Of a stretch of DNA of 64,000 nucleotides, positions 16,790-27,003 are shown in pieces. The notes under the pieces are model-generated. The model ran no database searches. It was not told the DNA's origin and worked only from the letters and a program-made list of their open reading frames with translations. The stretch is from Microbacterium arborescens (GTDB lineage Bacteria; Actinomycetota; Actinomycetes; Actinomycetales; Microbacteriaceae). Each line of letters begins with the position of its first letter. Position 1 is the stretch's first letter. Position numbers and translations under genes: made by a program. The stretch lies in contig NZ_CP128474.1 of the NCBI RefSeq assembly GCF_030369635.1, positions 1,302,001 to 1,366,000 of the forward strand, written 5' to 3'.

Positions 16790-18388
16790 GTGCTCGCCGT
16801 GCACGACCTCGAAATCCGCGTGGGCGCGCGCACGCTGATGGCGGACGTGTCGTTCCGTGTCTCCGATGGCGACAAGATCGGCCTCGTCGGACGTAACGGA
16901 GCGGGCAAGACCACGCTCACCAAGGTGCTCGCCGGCGACCTCCTGCCCAGCGACGGCAAGGTCGAACGCTCGGGCGAGCTGGGCTACCTGCCGCAGGATC
17001 CCCGATCGGGCGACCCGGAGATGCTCGCGCGCACCCGCATCCTCGATGCCCGCGGGCTCGGGACCATCGCCGTGGACATGCAGACCGCGTCGCTCGAGAT
17101 GGGCGCGGACGATGAAGCGGCCGCTGCAAAAGCGATGCGCCGCTACGGCAACCTCATGGAGCGTTTCGAGGCCCTCGGCGGATACGCCGCCGAGGCTGAG
17201 GCGGCGTCCATCGCGCACAACCTGTCGCTGCCGGACCGCATCCTCGACCAGCCGTTGAAGACGCTGTCCGGCGGTCAGCGGCGACGCATCGAGCTGGCCC
17301 GCATCCTCTTCTCGGACGCCCAGACGATGATCCTCGACGAGCCGACGAACCACCTCGACGCCGACAGCGTCGTGTGGCTTCGGGAGTTTCTGAAGGGATA
17401 CAAGGGCGGGCTGATCGTCATCAGCCACGATGTCGAGCTCGTCGGCGAGACGGTCAACCGGGTCTTCTACCTGGACGCGATGCGCCAGGTCATCGACGTC
17501 TACAACATGAACTGGAAGAACTACCTGCGCCAGCGGGTCGCGGACGAGGAGCGGCGCAAGAAAGAGCGCGCCAACGCCGAGAAGAAGGCGACGGCGTTGC
17601 AGCAGCAGGCCGCCCGCTTCGGCGCGAAGGCGAGCAAGGCCGCCGCGGCGCACCAGATGGTCGCGCGAGCCGAGAAGCTCCTCTCCGGTCTCGACGAGGT
17701 GCGGCAGGAAGACCGCGTCGCGAAGCTCCGGTTCCCCAAGCCCGCGCCGTGCGGCAAGACGCCCCTCATGGCGTCCGGGCTGTCGAAGTCGTACGGCTCG
17801 CTGGAGATCTTCACCGACGTCGATCTCGCCATCGACCGCGGGTCGAAGGTCGTGGTGCTCGGGCTGAACGGGGCCGGTAAGACGACGCTGCTGCGCATCC
17901 TCGCCGGTGTCGACCAGCCCGACACCGGCATGCTCGAGCCGGGTCATGGGCTGCGCATCGGCTACTACGCGCAGGAGCACGAGAACCTCGACGTCTCCCG
18001 TTCGGTGCTGCAGAACATGATGTCGGCCGCGCCCGACATCACCGAGACCGAGGCTCGGAAGGTGCTCGGTTCGTTCCTGTTCACCGGTGACGACGTCCTC
18101 AAGCCCGCGGGCGTCCTCTCCGGCGGTGAGAAGACCCGATTGTCGCTCGCGACGCTCGTCGTGTCATCGGCGAACATGCTGCTCCTCGACGAGCCGACCA
18201 ACAACCTCGACCCCGCTTCGCGTGACGAGATCCTCGGTGCGCTCGCGCACTACGAGGGCGCTGTCGTGCTCGTCTCCCACGATGAGGGCGCCGTGGAGGC
18301 GCTGAATCCGGAGCGTGTGCTGATCCTGCCCGACGGCGTCGAGGACATCTGGGGACGCGACTACCTCGAGCTCATCACCCTGGCCTGA
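16790..18388 (+). CDS. ABC-F family ribosome-associated ATPase
   Basis: 532 residues with two ABC domains and no membrane segments, as in translation-associated ABC-F proteins. Domain 1 has GRNGAGKTT, LSGGQRRR and LDEPTNHLD; domain 2 has GLNGAGKTT, LSGGEKTR and LDEPTNNLD. Between them (about residues 245-310) is a charged linker rich in Arg, Lys and Ala (ERRKKERANAEKKATAL) corresponding to the P-site tRNA-interaction motif. Starts at GTG 16790. Whether it is a housekeeping factor or gives antibiotic protection cannot be told from sequence alone. Confidence 0.93.
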   Translation: MLAVHDLEIRVGARTLMADVSFRVSDGDKIGLVGRNGAGKTTLTKVLAGDLLPSDGKVERSGELGYLPQDPRSGDPEMLARTRILDARGLGTIAVDMQTASLEMGADDEAAAAKAMRRYGNLMERFEALGGYAAEAEAASIAHNLSLPDRILDQPLKTLSGGQRRRIELARILFSDAQTMILDEPTNHLDADSVVWLREFLKGYKGGLIVISHDVELVGETVNRVFYLDAMRQVIDVYNMNWKNYLRQRVADEERRKKERANAEKKATALQQQAARFGAKASKAAAAHQMVARAEKLLSGLDEVRQEDRVAKLRFPKPAPCGKTPLMASGLSKSYGSLEIFTDVDLAIDRGSKVVVLGLNGAGKTTLLRILAGVDQPDTGMLEPGHGLRIGYYAQEHENLDVSRSVLQNMMSAAPDITETEARKVLGSFLFTGDDVLKPAGVLSGGEKTRLSLATLVVSSANMLLLDEPTNNLDPASRDEILGALAHYEGAVVLVSHDEGAVEALNPERVLILPDGVEDIWGRDYLELITLA

Positions 18389-18406
18389 GCGTTCGGGGCC
18401 CCGCAG

Positions 18407-19333
18407 TCAGTTTCGGCTGGAGTCGAGGATCGCGTCCTCGTCCTCCATGTCGCGATCGCGCTTGGTGTCGCGTCGTCGACGGAGGCTGGCGGGGACGACC
18501 GACGTCTCGCGAGGACCGGATGCCGTGACGGCAGCGACCAGCTCGTCGCCCGACGACGGCGCGAGGAGTGCGGCGGCAGCGGCGGCATCCTCCTCGTCCT
18601 CACGCCGGTGGCGGCGTTCGGTGCGGATCATGTACCAGATGAAGACGAAGCCCATGATCGCGAACAGGATCCACTGGATCGCGTAGGACAGGTGCGGACC
18701 CGGGTCCTCCGAGGGGACAGGCATGGCTCCGAGCGTCTCGGCGGGGGCGGGGTCCTCCGAGACGAGCAGCCCGTAGGCCGATGTCACGACGTCGCCGGTG
18801 AGGCCGGCTTCGTCGACGACGAGGTCGATGTTGATCGTCGGCACCTGCCCGTCCGGAGCCGAGCGGCCCGAGGTGGGTGCGGCTTCGGCGGGCTTCAGGC
18901 GGGCCACGACCGTCACGGTGCCGGACGGCGCAGCGGCGATCGACGCGGGTTCGGGGGCGTCGGACGCCGGGGGCACCCACCCGCGGTCGACGACGAATAC
19001 GCGCCCGTCGTTCGTCTCGAACGGGACGAGCACCTCGAAAGCCGATGTGCCCCCGTGCGGACGGTTCCGCACGAGCACCTGGTCGTCGGCGAGGTACCGT
19101 CCGGTCAGCTCCACCGGGTGCCACTCGTCGGTCGGATCGAGCTCGCTCCCCGGGGGGAGGATGTCGGACAGCGCGGCCGGATCGGCGTCGTAGTTGCGCT
19201 CGACGAGCTCGAGCTGCGCACTGCGCTCCTCGTTGCGCGTGAACTGCCAGTTCGACAGATAGGCGCAGGCGATCGCGAAGGCGATGGCGACCGCGACGTA
19301 GCCGCTCCAGCGCAGAGCCGTCTTCGCCCTCAT
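18407..19333 (-). CDS. SURF1 family cytochrome oxidase assembly protein
   Basis: 308 residues: an N-terminal membrane helix (ALRWSGYVAVAIAFAIACAY), an extracytoplasmic SURF1 domain with the family start SNWQFTRNEER and the core FVVDRGWVPP, then a C-terminal helix SYAIQWILFAIMGFVFIWYM. A long acidic and basic cytoplasmic tail follows (to about residue 308). SURF1 assists haem A insertion into cytochrome oxidase, matching ctaA and ctaB in this window. The ATG overlaps the upstream stop (ATGA). Confidence 0.95.
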   Translation of the reverse strand: MRAKTALRWSGYVAVAIAFAIACAYLSNWQFTRNEERSAQLELVERNYDADPAALSDILPPGSELDPTDEWHPVELTGRYLADDQVLVRNRPHGGTSAFEVLVPFETNDGRVFVVDRGWVPPASDAPEPASIAAAPSGTVTVVARLKPAEAAPTSGRSAPDGQVPTINIDLVVDEAGLTGDVVTSAYGLLVSEDPAPAETLGAMPVPSEDPGPHLSYAIQWILFAIMGFVFIWYMIRTERRHRREDEEDAAAAAALLAPSSGDELVAAVTASGPRETSVVPASLRRRRDTKRDRDMEDEDAILDSSRN

Positions 19334-19545
19334 GATCCGCCCGCTCCGCTGGTCTCGACGGTGAGAGGCTCGACGCTCACGGGGAAGTCCCTCGCGGCGA
19401 CGAACTCGCGCAGGTACGCGACGTGGTCGTCGCATGCCACCCAGATCTTCCGCCGATCGGCGGAGTGGATGCGCGGATTGCGCCAGATGACCCGCCACCG
19501 TGCCGACGCGCGGCATCCGGCGCGGGAGCACTCGATGTCGTTCAC
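19330..19545 (-). CDS. 71-residue putative metal-binding protein between SURF1 and DUF3099
   Basis: Too small for naive gene finding but well supported by junctions. Its GTG overlaps the DUF3099 stop (GTGA) and its stop overlaps the SURF1 start (ATGA). The sequence has C6-x4-C11 and C38-x2-H41, a possible zinc site, in a basic N-terminal half, and a soluble C-terminus. Function unknown. Location suggests a role near the membrane or the oxidase assembly factor. Confidence 0.82.
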   Translation of the reverse strand: MNDIECSRAGCRASARWRVIWRNPRIHSADRRKIWVACDDHVAYLREFVAARDFPVSVEPLTVETSGAGGS

Positions 19546-19892
19546 TCCGGCCGCGACTCCCGAATCTCGATCACGGTCGGCTTCGCGGGTGCTTCCGGCG
19601 AGCTGGGCACCTCGCTCGGGCGCTCGGGAAGGGCTGCCAGAGGTGAGACGGCCGCGGGCTCGCGCACGTCGTCGCCGACGTTCGCGATCACCACCGCGAA
19701 GTACGGGAGGAAGATCGCTCCGACCGCCAGGGCCGCCGTGTGCCAGCCGTACGGGGCGATGACGACCATCAGCACGAAGCACACGACCCGCACCGCCATC
19801 ATGATGAAGTACTTCGTCATGCGGCGGTTGGAGTCGTCGTGCGGAGCTCGCGGGAGCGAGGTCGCCGACGGTGTTGCGGGCTGATGCTTCAC
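19542..19892 (-). CDS. DUF3099 family membrane protein
   Basis: 116 residues with two hydrophobic helices (about 28-46 and 51-70: YFIMMAVRVVCFVLMVVIAPYGW and AALAVGAIFLPYFAVVIANV) and a polar Pro/Glu-rich C-terminus ending in EIRESRPE. This is the DUF3099 pattern; no biochemical function is known. A TATCCT -10 candidate at 19902-19907 lies 9 nt before the GTG, giving almost no leader. First gene of a three-gene overlapping operon with the 71-residue protein and SURF1. Confidence 0.88.
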   Translation of the reverse strand: MKHQPATPSATSLPRAPHDDSNRRMTKYFIMMAVRVVCFVLMVVIAPYGWHTAALAVGAIFLPYFAVVIANVGDDVREPAAVSPLAALPERPSEVPSSPEAPAKPTVIEIRESRPE

Positions 19893-19934
19893 GGTGCATC
19901 AAGGATACGCCCGGGTGGTCGGGGGAGGCCGGTC

Positions 19935-21198
<1,264 letters not shown>

Positions 21199-21212
21199 AG
21201 CGCCGACCGGCG

Positions 21213-21902
21213 TCACGCCAGCGCGGCGACGATCTCGCGGGCGAGTCGGTGGGGCTGCGAGAACTGCGGCCAGTGGCCTGAGCCCAGTTCGACGACGGAG
21301 ACATCTTCGAGGGCGTCGAACTCGGCGAGAAATCGCGGCCACCCTGCAAGCATCTCGCGGACTCCTCGCTCGTCGGCCGACCCCGAGAGGATCGTGACGG
21401 GGATGCCGTGTCGGCGGTCGTCGGTCAGGTCGACGGCGTCGGTGGGGACAGCGGCCGGAACCGGATGCGTGCGTGGCGTCCAGCGGGCGCGCGTGTCGCG
21501 GTCGAGGTCAGCGACATCCGGTTCGTCGAAAAAATCCCACCCGGGAAAAGGCACCGCGCCGTCGACGACCGGGAACTCCGAGATCTCCGCGCCGGGCGAC
21601 GGCGGGAGCGTGTCGACGAACACGACGCGTGCGATGCGATCGGGGCGTCGGTCGGCGGCTCCCCATGCCACATTCCCGCCGCCACTGTGCCCGACGAGGA
21701 CGACCTGCCCCGGCAGATCGTCGATGCGGGCGACCACCGCATCGACCCAATCGCGGAGCGTCGTTCGCGATGCTCCGGCCGTGCTGCCGACTCCGGGCAG
21801 TGTGAGGGCATGGGGACGATGCCCGGCGTCTCGGAGCGCCGGGACCACGTCGTCCCACGAGGAGGCGTCGAGCCAGAGGCCCGGGATGAGGATCACGTCC
21901 AT
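21213..21902 (-). CDS. Alpha/beta hydrolase
   Basis: 229-residue soluble alpha/beta hydrolase. Nucleophile Ser73 is in GHSGGG, the oxyanion region is IPGLWLD near the N-terminus, and the catalytic His is likely H210 in GSGHWPQFSQP. Substrate unknown. TACGGT at 21909-21914 lies 6 nt upstream of the ATG, so the mRNA is predicted leaderless. It is convergent with fabG, with only 14 nt between the stops. Confidence 0.9.
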   Translation of the reverse strand: MDVILIPGLWLDASSWDDVVPALRDAGHRPHALTLPGVGSTAGASRTTLRDWVDAVVARIDDLPGQVVLVGHSGGGNVAWGAADRRPDRIARVVFVDTLPPSPGAEISEFPVVDGAVPFPGWDFFDEPDVADLDRDTRARWTPRTHPVPAAVPTDAVDLTDDRRHGIPVTILSGSADERGVREMLAGWPRFLAEFDALEDVSVVELGSGHWPQFSQPHRLAREIVAALA

Positions 21903-21908
21903 GACCCG

Positions 21909-21914
21909 ACCGTA
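21909..21914 (-). promoter_or_regulatory. -10 box, leaderless alpha/beta hydrolase transcript
   Basis: TACGGT, 6 nt before the ATG at 21902. Confidence 0.5.
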
Positions 21915-21945
21915 GCGCTCGGCGCGGACAGCCGACAGCGCACGG

Positions 21946-22581
21946 TCAGGGAAGGAGCGCGACGAGCTCCCGCAGGTCGACGGGGCCGACGACGAGATCC
22001 GCCTGACGGCGCACCGCCGGCTTGGCGTTGAACGCGACGCCGAGGCCCGCGACCGCCATCATCCGCAGATCGTTCGCGCCATCGCCGACAGCAATCGTTC
22101 GCGCGAGAGAGACCCCGTGGGCGCCGGCCCACTCGCGCAGCGACGCGGCCTTGGCCTCCGCGTCGACGACGTCGCCGTCGACCGTCCCGTCGAGCGTCGA
22201 GCCGTCGGTGCCGAGCCGATTGGCGCGCCACACGTCGACCCCGAGTCCGGGGGCGATGTGATCGAGCACCTCGTGGAAGCCGCCCGACACGACGGCGGCG
22301 ACGCCCCCGCGCTCGTGGATCGCGGCGATGAGCTCGCGTGCGCCCGGCGTCGGCTCGACACGGGAGCGCACGCGGTCGAACGCCGCGAGCGGCACCCCGG
22401 AGAGCTGAGACACGCGTGAGCGCAGGCTCGAGGCGAAGTCGACCTCGCCGCGCATCGCCGCCTCGGTCGCGGCCGCGACCTCCGCCCCGCGTCCCGCTTC
22501 GTCGGCGATGAGCTCGATGACCTCGTTCTGCAACAGGGTCGAGTCGGCATCGAAGACGACGAGGAAGCGCGCGTGGGGCAT
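21946..22581 (-). CDS. serB: Phosphoserine phosphatase
   Basis: 211-residue HAD-superfamily enzyme, last step of serine synthesis. The nucleophile motif is D11-A-D13-S-T, motif II Ser99 in VSGGFHE, Lys144, and motif IV GDGAND (166-171). It lacks the N-terminal ACT domains of longer SerB2 proteins, so allosteric serine control through ACT is not expected. TAGCGT at 22589-22594 is 7 nt from the ATG; an upstream extension in frame is rejected on this basis. Confidence 0.93.
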   Translation of the reverse strand: MPHARFLVVFDADSTLLQNEVIELIADEAGRGAEVAAATEAAMRGEVDFASSLRSRVSQLSGVPLAAFDRVRSRVEPTPGARELIAAIHERGGVAAVVSGGFHEVLDHIAPGLGVDVWRANRLGTDGSTLDGTVDGDVVDAEAKAASLREWAGAHGVSLARTIAVGDGANDLRMMAVAGLGVAFNAKPAVRRQADLVVGPVDLRELVALLP

Positions 22582-22588
22582 GCCCACC

Positions 22589-22594
22589 ACGCTA
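22589..22594 (-). promoter_or_regulatory. -10 box, leaderless serB transcript
   Basis: TAGCGT, 7 nt before the ATG at 22581. Confidence 0.55.
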
Positions 22595-22607
22595 GCGGGA
22601 ACGGGTG

Positions 22608-23852
22608 TCAGCGTTCGACGCGTGCGTTCTTGCCCACGACGGTGATGCCCGTGTCGGTCACCGTGAAACCACGGGCCAGGTCGCGCTCCCGGTCGACGCC
22701 CACGGTGGCACCGTCTTCGAGCACGACGTTCTTGTCGAGGATCGCGCGATGCACGCGCGCCCCCGCTCCGACGCTGACGTAGTCGAACAGCACCGAGTCG
22801 GTGATGGTGGCCCCACCGCCGGAGAGCGTCCACGGACCCACGACGCTGCGCTCGAGGTGGGTGCCCGACAGCACGGATCCGAGCGAGACGATCGAGTCGA
22901 TCGCGTTGCCCATGCGTCCCACACTGTCGCGCACGAACTTCGCCGGCGGCGAGTTCACGGCCTGCGAGTGGATCTGCCAATCGGTGTTGTACAGGTTGAA
23001 GATCGGCAGAGTCGAGATGAGATCCATGTGCGCGTCGAAGAACGACTCGATCGTGCCGACGTCACGCCAGTAGTTGCGATCGCGCGGGGTGGAGCCGGGG
23101 ACGTCGTTGCGCTTGAAGTCGTACACGGCGGCCTCGCCGCGGTCGACGAAGTACGGAATGATGTCGCCGCCCATGTCGTGGTTCGAGGTGGGAAGCTCGC
23201 CGTCGGCCTCGACCGCCTCGATCAGAGCGTCCGTGTCGAAGATGTAGTTGCCCATGGATGCGAGCACCTCGTGGGGGGAGTCGGGCAGCCCCGCGGGTTC
23301 CTGCGGCTTCTCGAGGAAGGCGCGGATGCGGCTCTCATCGGCGGGATCGACGTCGATCACGCCGAACTGGTTGGCGAGACCGATGGGCTGACGGATGCCG
23401 GCGACGGTCGCCCGGGCGCCGGATGCGATGTGCGCATCGAGCATCTGACGGAAGTCCATGCGGTAGACGTGGTCGGCGCCGATCACGACGACGATGTCGG
23501 GCTTCTCGTCGTTGATGAGGTTCAGCGACTGGAGGATCGCGTCGGCCGAGCCCGAGAACCAGCGCTTGCCCAGACGCTGCTGCGCGGGCACGGACGCGAC
23601 GTAGGAGTCGAGCAGCGCGGACATCCGCCAGGTCTGCGAGACGTGCCGATCGAGGCTGTGCGACTTGTACTGGGTCAGGACGACGACCTGACGCAGGCCC
23701 GAGTTGATCAGGTTCGAGATCGCGAAGTCGATCAGGCGGTACTGTCCGCCGAACGGCACGGCGGGCTTGGCGCGGTCTGCCGTCAACGGCATGAGGCGCT
23801 TTCCCTCGCCGCCGGCGAGAACGATTCCGAAGACCTTGGGCGCTGCTGGCAT
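22608..23852 (-). CDS. glgC: Glucose-1-phosphate adenylyltransferase
   Basis: 414 residues; makes ADP-glucose from ATP and glucose-1-phosphate, the committed step to glycogen and maltosyl glucans. The nucleotidyltransferase signature [26 protein letters not shown] is at the N-terminus, followed by the [14 protein letters not shown] active-site region and a C-terminal left-handed beta-helix. Divergent from glgM with 47 bp between starts; both have a -10 placed for leaderless mRNAs. Confidence 0.97.
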   Translation of the reverse strand: MPAAPKVFGIVLAGGEGKRLMPLTADRAKPAVPFGGQYRLIDFAISNLINSGLRQVVVLTQYKSHSLDRHVSQTWRMSALLDSYVASVPAQQRLGKRWFSGSADAILQSLNLINDEKPDIVVVIGADHVYRMDFRQMLDAHIASGARATVAGIRQPIGLANQFGVIDVDPADESRIRAFLEKPQEPAGLPDSPHEVLASMGNYIFDTDALIEAVEADGELPTSNHDMGGDIIPYFVDRGEAAVYDFKRNDVPGSTPRDRNYWRDVGTIESFFDAHMDLISTLPIFNLYNTDWQIHSQAVNSPPAKFVRDSVGRMGNAIDSIVSLGSVLSGTHLERSVVGPWTLSGGGATITDSVLFDYVSVGAGARVHRAILDKNVVLEDGATVGVDRERDLARGFTVTDTGITVVGKNARVER

Positions 23853-23858
23853 GGCACC

Positions 23859-23864
23859 ACACTA
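23859..23864 (-). promoter_or_regulatory. -10 box, leaderless glgC transcript
   Basis: TAGTGT, 6 nt before the ATG at 23852. Confidence 0.6.
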
Positions 23865-23886
23865 GGCCCGCCGAACGCTCGTGTAC

Positions 23887-23892
23887 TAGCGT
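23887..23892 (+). promoter_or_regulatory. -10 box, leaderless glgM transcript
   Basis: TAGCGT, 7 nt before the ATG at 23900; back to back with the glgC box, 22 bp apart. Confidence 0.55.
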
Positions 23893-23899
23893 TCGAGCC

Positions 23900-25093
23900 A
23901 TGCGTGTAGACATCGTCTCGAAGGAGTATCCTCCCGCGATCTATGGGGGAGCGGGGGTGCACGTCACCGAGCTCGTCCGCGCCCTGCGCGAGACGATCGA
24001 GGTGCAGGTGCGGGCCTTCGGAGCCGACCGCGACGAGCCGGACACGACCTCCTACGAGACGCCCGTCGAACTCGCGGACGCCAACGCGGCACTCCAGACG
24101 CTCGGCACCGACCTCGAGATCGTCGGAGACGTCGCCGGAGCGGATGTCGTGCACAGCCACACCTGGTACGCGAACTTCGCCGGGCACCTCGCCTCTCTCC
24201 TCCACGGCATCCCGCACGTCGTCACCGCCCACTCGCTCGAGCCCTTGCGCCCGTGGAAAGCGGAGCAGCTCGGCGGCGGCTACGCCGTGTCGAGCTACAT
24301 CGAGAAGACCGCGTACGAGAACGCCGCGGCCATCGTCGCGGTCAGCGACGGGATGCGCCGCGACATCCTGCGCAGCTATCCCGGTCTCGACCCCGAGAAG
24401 GTCTCGGTCATCTACAACGGCATCGACGTCGAGACGTGGCGGCCCGTCGATGATCCCGCCGTCCTCGAGCGCCACGGCATCGACCCCGCGCGCCCCTCGG
24501 TGGTCTTCGTCGGACGCATCACGCGACAGAAGGGGCTGCCGTACTTCCTGCGTGCTGCCCGTCTGCTTCCCGCGGACGTCCAGGTCGTCCTGTGCGCCGG
24601 CGCGCCGGACACCCCCGAGATCATGGCGGAGGTGCAGGGGCTCGTCCGTGAGCTGCAGGCCGAGCGCTCGGGTGTCGTGTGGATCGAGGAGTTCCTCCAG
24701 CGCGACGAGCTGTGCGCGATCCTCACCGCCGCGACGACGTTCGTCTGCCCGTCGGTCTACGAACCGCTCGGCATCGTCAACCTCGAGGCGATGGCGTGCG
24801 GCGCCGCAGTCGTCGGGACCGCGACCGGCGGCATCCCGGAGGTCGTGGTCGACGGCGAGACCGGACGCCTCGTGCCGATCGAGCAGTCCGACGACGGCAC
24901 CGGGACCCCGCTCGATCCCGAGAAGTTCGTCGCCGACCTCGCGGCCACCCTCACCGAGGTCGTCTCGGATCCCGACACGGCGCGACGCTATGGCGCCGCG
25001 GGACGCCAGCGTGCCGCACGGTCGTTCAGCTGGGCTGCGATCGCGGACGAGACCGCCGCGTTGTACGCGAGGGTGGCGGGGCTCGGCCGCTAG
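23900..25093 (+). CDS. glgM: GT4 glycogen synthase / maltose-1-phosphate synthase
   Basis: 397-residue GT-B glycosyltransferase of family 4. The N-terminal KEYPPAIYGGAGVHVTELVRAL and C-terminal nucleotide-binding region PSVYEPLGIVNLEAMACG are visible. In Mycobacterium the same enzyme, divergent from glgC, makes alpha-maltose-1-phosphate from ADP-glucose and glucose-1-phosphate (GlgM). Older annotations call it glycogen synthase GlgA. Gene order supports the GlgM reading; activity is inferred. Confidence 0.9.
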   Translation: MRVDIVSKEYPPAIYGGAGVHVTELVRALRETIEVQVRAFGADRDEPDTTSYETPVELADANAALQTLGTDLEIVGDVAGADVVHSHTWYANFAGHLASLLHGIPHVVTAHSLEPLRPWKAEQLGGGYAVSSYIEKTAYENAAAIVAVSDGMRRDILRSYPGLDPEKVSVIYNGIDVETWRPVDDPAVLERHGIDPARPSVVFVGRITRQKGLPYFLRAARLLPADVQVVLCAGAPDTPEIMAEVQGLVRELQAERSGVVWIEEFLQRDELCAILTAATTFVCPSVYEPLGIVNLEAMACGAAVVGTATGGIPEVVVDGETGRLVPIEQSDDGTGTPLDPEKFVADLAATLTEVVSDPDTARRYGAAGRQRAARSFSWAAIADETAALYARVAGLGR

Positions 25094-25096
25094 GCT
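25091..25096 (+). promoter_or_regulatory. -10 box, leaderless ABC ATPase transcript
   Basis: TAGGCT overlapping the end of glgM, 6 nt before the ATG at 25103. Confidence 0.6.
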
Positions 25097-25102
25097 GAAC
25101 AC

Positions 25103-25888
25103 ATGCCGCAGGTCCTGGAGTTCTCCGACGTCGTCGTCCGCCGAAACGCCCGGAACATCATCGACCGGGTCGACTGGTCGGTGTCCGATGATCAGCGTTG
25201 GGTGGTGCTCGGCCCCAACGGCGCGGGCAAGACGACGGTGCTGCAGCTCGCCGCGAGCCTCCTGCACCCCACCTCGGGAACCGTCGAGATCCTGGGGGAG
25301 CGGCTCGGCCGAACCGACGTGTTCGAACTGCGCCCGCGTATCGGCTTCGCGTCGTCGGCGATGGCGCGACGCATCCCCGCGGAGGAGACCGTGCTCGACG
25401 TGGTCCTCACGGCCGCGTACGCGGTGACCGGGCGCTGGCGCGAAGACTACGAAGACATCGACGAGCGGCGCGCGATGCGCGTGCTCGCGGAGTGGAAGCT
25501 CGATGGACTGGCCGAGCGGACGTTCGGCACCCTCTCCGACGGTGAGCAGAAGCGCGTGCAGATCGCTCGCGCCGTCATGACCGACCCCGAGCTCCTGCTG
25601 CTCGACGAGCCCACGGCGAGTCTCGACCTCGGCGCCCGCGAAGAGCTGCTGGCGCTCTTGGGCGGGTACGCCCAGGCGCCCACCACGCCCGCGATGATCA
25701 TGGTGACCCATCACGTCGAGGAGATCCCCGTGGGGTTCACCCACGTGCTTCTGCTCCGCGAGGGCGGAGTCGTCGCCGCCGGCCCGCTGGCCGAGACGCT
25801 CACAGCCGAAAACCTCTCCGACACCTTCGGGCTGCCCATCACGCTCGCCTCCGAGGACGGACGTTATGCGGCGCGGGCGGCTTCCTGA
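25103..25888 (+). CDS. Stand-alone ABC ATPase
   Basis: 261 residues, one ABC domain: Walker A GPNGAGKTT, variant signature LSDGEQKR, Walker B LLLLDEPTASLD and switch His in MVTHHVEE. No permease gene is adjacent. Similar orphan ATPases (YlmA/ModF-like) sit near serB in mycobacteria, and serB is also close here. Substrate or role unknown. It begins 9 nt after glgM and has its own -10, so it is probably not just an operon passenger. Confidence 0.85.
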   Translation: MPQVLEFSDVVVRRNARNIIDRVDWSVSDDQRWVVLGPNGAGKTTVLQLAASLLHPTSGTVEILGERLGRTDVFELRPRIGFASSAMARRIPAEETVLDVVLTAAYAVTGRWREDYEDIDERRAMRVLAEWKLDGLAERTFGTLSDGEQKRVQIARAVMTDPELLLLDEPTASLDLGAREELLALLGGYAQAPTTPAMIMVTHHVEEIPVGFTHVLLLREGGVVAAGPLAETLTAENLSDTFGLPITLASEDGRYAARAAS

Positions 25889-25894
25889 ACCTGA

Positions 25895-25900
25895 TAAGAT
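25895..25900 (+). promoter_or_regulatory. -10 box of rpmE2
   Basis: TAAGAT with TGA immediately upstream (TGATAAGAT), about 72 nt before the rpmE2 ATG. Confidence 0.5.
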
Positions 25901-25935
25901 CGCTCGTTGGTGCGAACGCATCGCAGACTTCCCTC

Positions 25936-25955
25936 GCCCTGGCAAAATCCAGGGC
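25936..25955 (+). other. Leader hairpin of rpmE2
   Basis: GCCCTGG (25936-25942) and CCAGGGC (25949-25955) form a perfect 7-bp stem with a CAAAAT loop, ending 7 nt before the Shine-Dalgarno. A ribosomal-protein autoregulatory site is one possibility. Confidence 0.5.
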
Positions 25956-25972
25956 ACCACGTAAGGAATCCC

Positions 25973-26224
25973 ATGAAGACTGACATCCACCCCGAGTACC
26001 GCGCCGTCGTTTTCCGCGACCTCGGCTCCGGTGAGACCTTCCTGACCCGTTCGACGGTCTCGAGCGACAAGACGATCGAGCTGGACGGCGAGACCTACCC
26101 GGTCATCGACGTCGAGATCTCGTCCGCCTCGCACCCGTTCTACACGGGCAAGCAGCGCATCATGGACTCGGCCGGCCGTGTCGAGAAGTTCAACCAGCGC
26201 TTCAAGAACTTCGGCTCCAAGTAA
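25973..26224 (+). CDS. rpmE2: Ribosomal protein L31 type B
   Basis: 83-residue large-subunit protein. It begins [17 protein letters not shown] and includes [28 protein letters not shown]. It has no cysteines, so this is the zinc-free (C-minus) paralogue that can replace zinc-binding L31. AAGGA precedes the ATG by 5 nt, which excludes an upstream in-frame start at 25907. No AT-rich Zur-like palindrome is visible in the promoter region. A strong terminator follows. Confidence 0.96.
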   Translation: MKTDIHPEYRAVVFRDLGSGETFLTRSTVSSDKTIELDGETYPVIDVEISSASHPFYTGKQRIMDSAGRVEKFNQRFKNFGSK

Positions 26225-26238
26225 GCCGTTCTTCGATC

Positions 26239-26262
26239 AAGGCCCCGCTTCGGCGGGGCCTT
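26239..26262 (+). terminator. Rho-independent terminator of rpmE2
   Basis: AAGGCCCCGC-TTCG-GCGGGGCCTT, a perfect 10-bp stem with a UUCG tetraloop, 14 nt after the stop, followed by TTCGTCGTT. Confidence 0.9.
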
Positions 26263-26292
26263 CGTCGTTGGCGCGGGCGCTCCCCGCCCCGC

Positions 26293-26979
26293 TCAGGGCC
26301 TGACGATCGGGATCGACGCCGTCTCGGCGGCGACCTTGCGACGGTGCAGGGCGCGTTGCTCCGGCAGCGAGATGTCGAAGACGACGGCAAGCAGACGGAT
26401 GACGGTGGTGACGGCGATGCCGATGATGGCAGATGCCACGATGGGGGCTCCCATCGTGGAGGCGCCGGCGAGCACCGCGCATCCCGCGGCTGCGGCGATG
26501 GCATAGAGCGAACCGACGTGCATGATGGCGACGGGGAGGCCGAGGATGACGTCGCGAAGCATGCTGCCGCCGACGGCCGCGCACGAGCCGATGAAGATGG
26601 CGGGCACGATCGGCAGCCCGAGCACGAGTGCCTTGCTCGTTCCGAACGCGCCGAACAGGCCGATGACGACCGCGTCGAGGCCGATGATGACGGCGTTGAG
26701 CCGTCGGAAGACGTTCGAGAGCAGCATCCCGACCAACGCGGCCGACGTCGCGGTGATCAGATACCAGTTGCTCTGCAGCGTGACCGGCTGCACCCCCAGG
26801 AGCAGGTCGCGGATGAGGCCGCCGCCCATCCCGATGAGGATGCCGATGATCACGACGCCGAGCGGATCGAGCCGCTGTTTGCCGACGAACCCGGAAGCGA
26901 ACAGAGCGCCCTGGACCCCGCCGAGGCCGACGGCGGTGAGGTCCGCCCACAGCGGGATCACGAACTGAGACTGGGTCAC
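26293..26979 (-). CDS. TRIC/UPF0126 family membrane channel-like protein
   Basis: 228 residues with seven predicted helices and two internal glycine-rich [11 protein letters not shown] / [11 protein letters not shown] motifs, the duplicated UPF0126 (TRIC-type, YadS-like) pattern. Bacterial relatives are trimeric cation channels. The GTG at 26979 is preceded 6 nt upstream by GACAAT. Longer in-frame sequence upstream is antisense to recO and uppS and is rejected. Divergent from recO with only 36 bp between starts. Confidence 0.9.
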   Translation of the reverse strand: MTQSQFVIPLWADLTAVGLGGVQGALFASGFVGKQRLDPLGVVIIGILIGMGGGLIRDLLLGVQPVTLQSNWYLITATSAALVGMLLSNVFRRLNAVIIGLDAVVIGLFGAFGTSKALVLGLPIVPAIFIGSCAAVGGSMLRDVILGLPVAIMHVGSLYAIAAAAGCAVLAGASTMGAPIVASAIIGIAVTTVIRLLAVVFDISLPEQRALHRRKVAAETASIPIVRP

Positions 26980-26985
26980 GGGACC

Positions 26986-26991
26986 ATTGTC
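26986..26991 (-). promoter_or_regulatory. -10 box, leaderless TRIC transcript
   Basis: GACAAT, 6 nt before the GTG at 26979. It deviates from TANNNT at the first position. Confidence 0.45.
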
Positions 26992-27003
26992 GTCGGTCAG
27001 CGC

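Noticed and set aside
23783..26134. Large minus-strand frame opposite glgM, the ABC ATPase and rpmE2
   Set aside because: Low-complexity acidic/basic translation that spans three real genes and intergenic signals.
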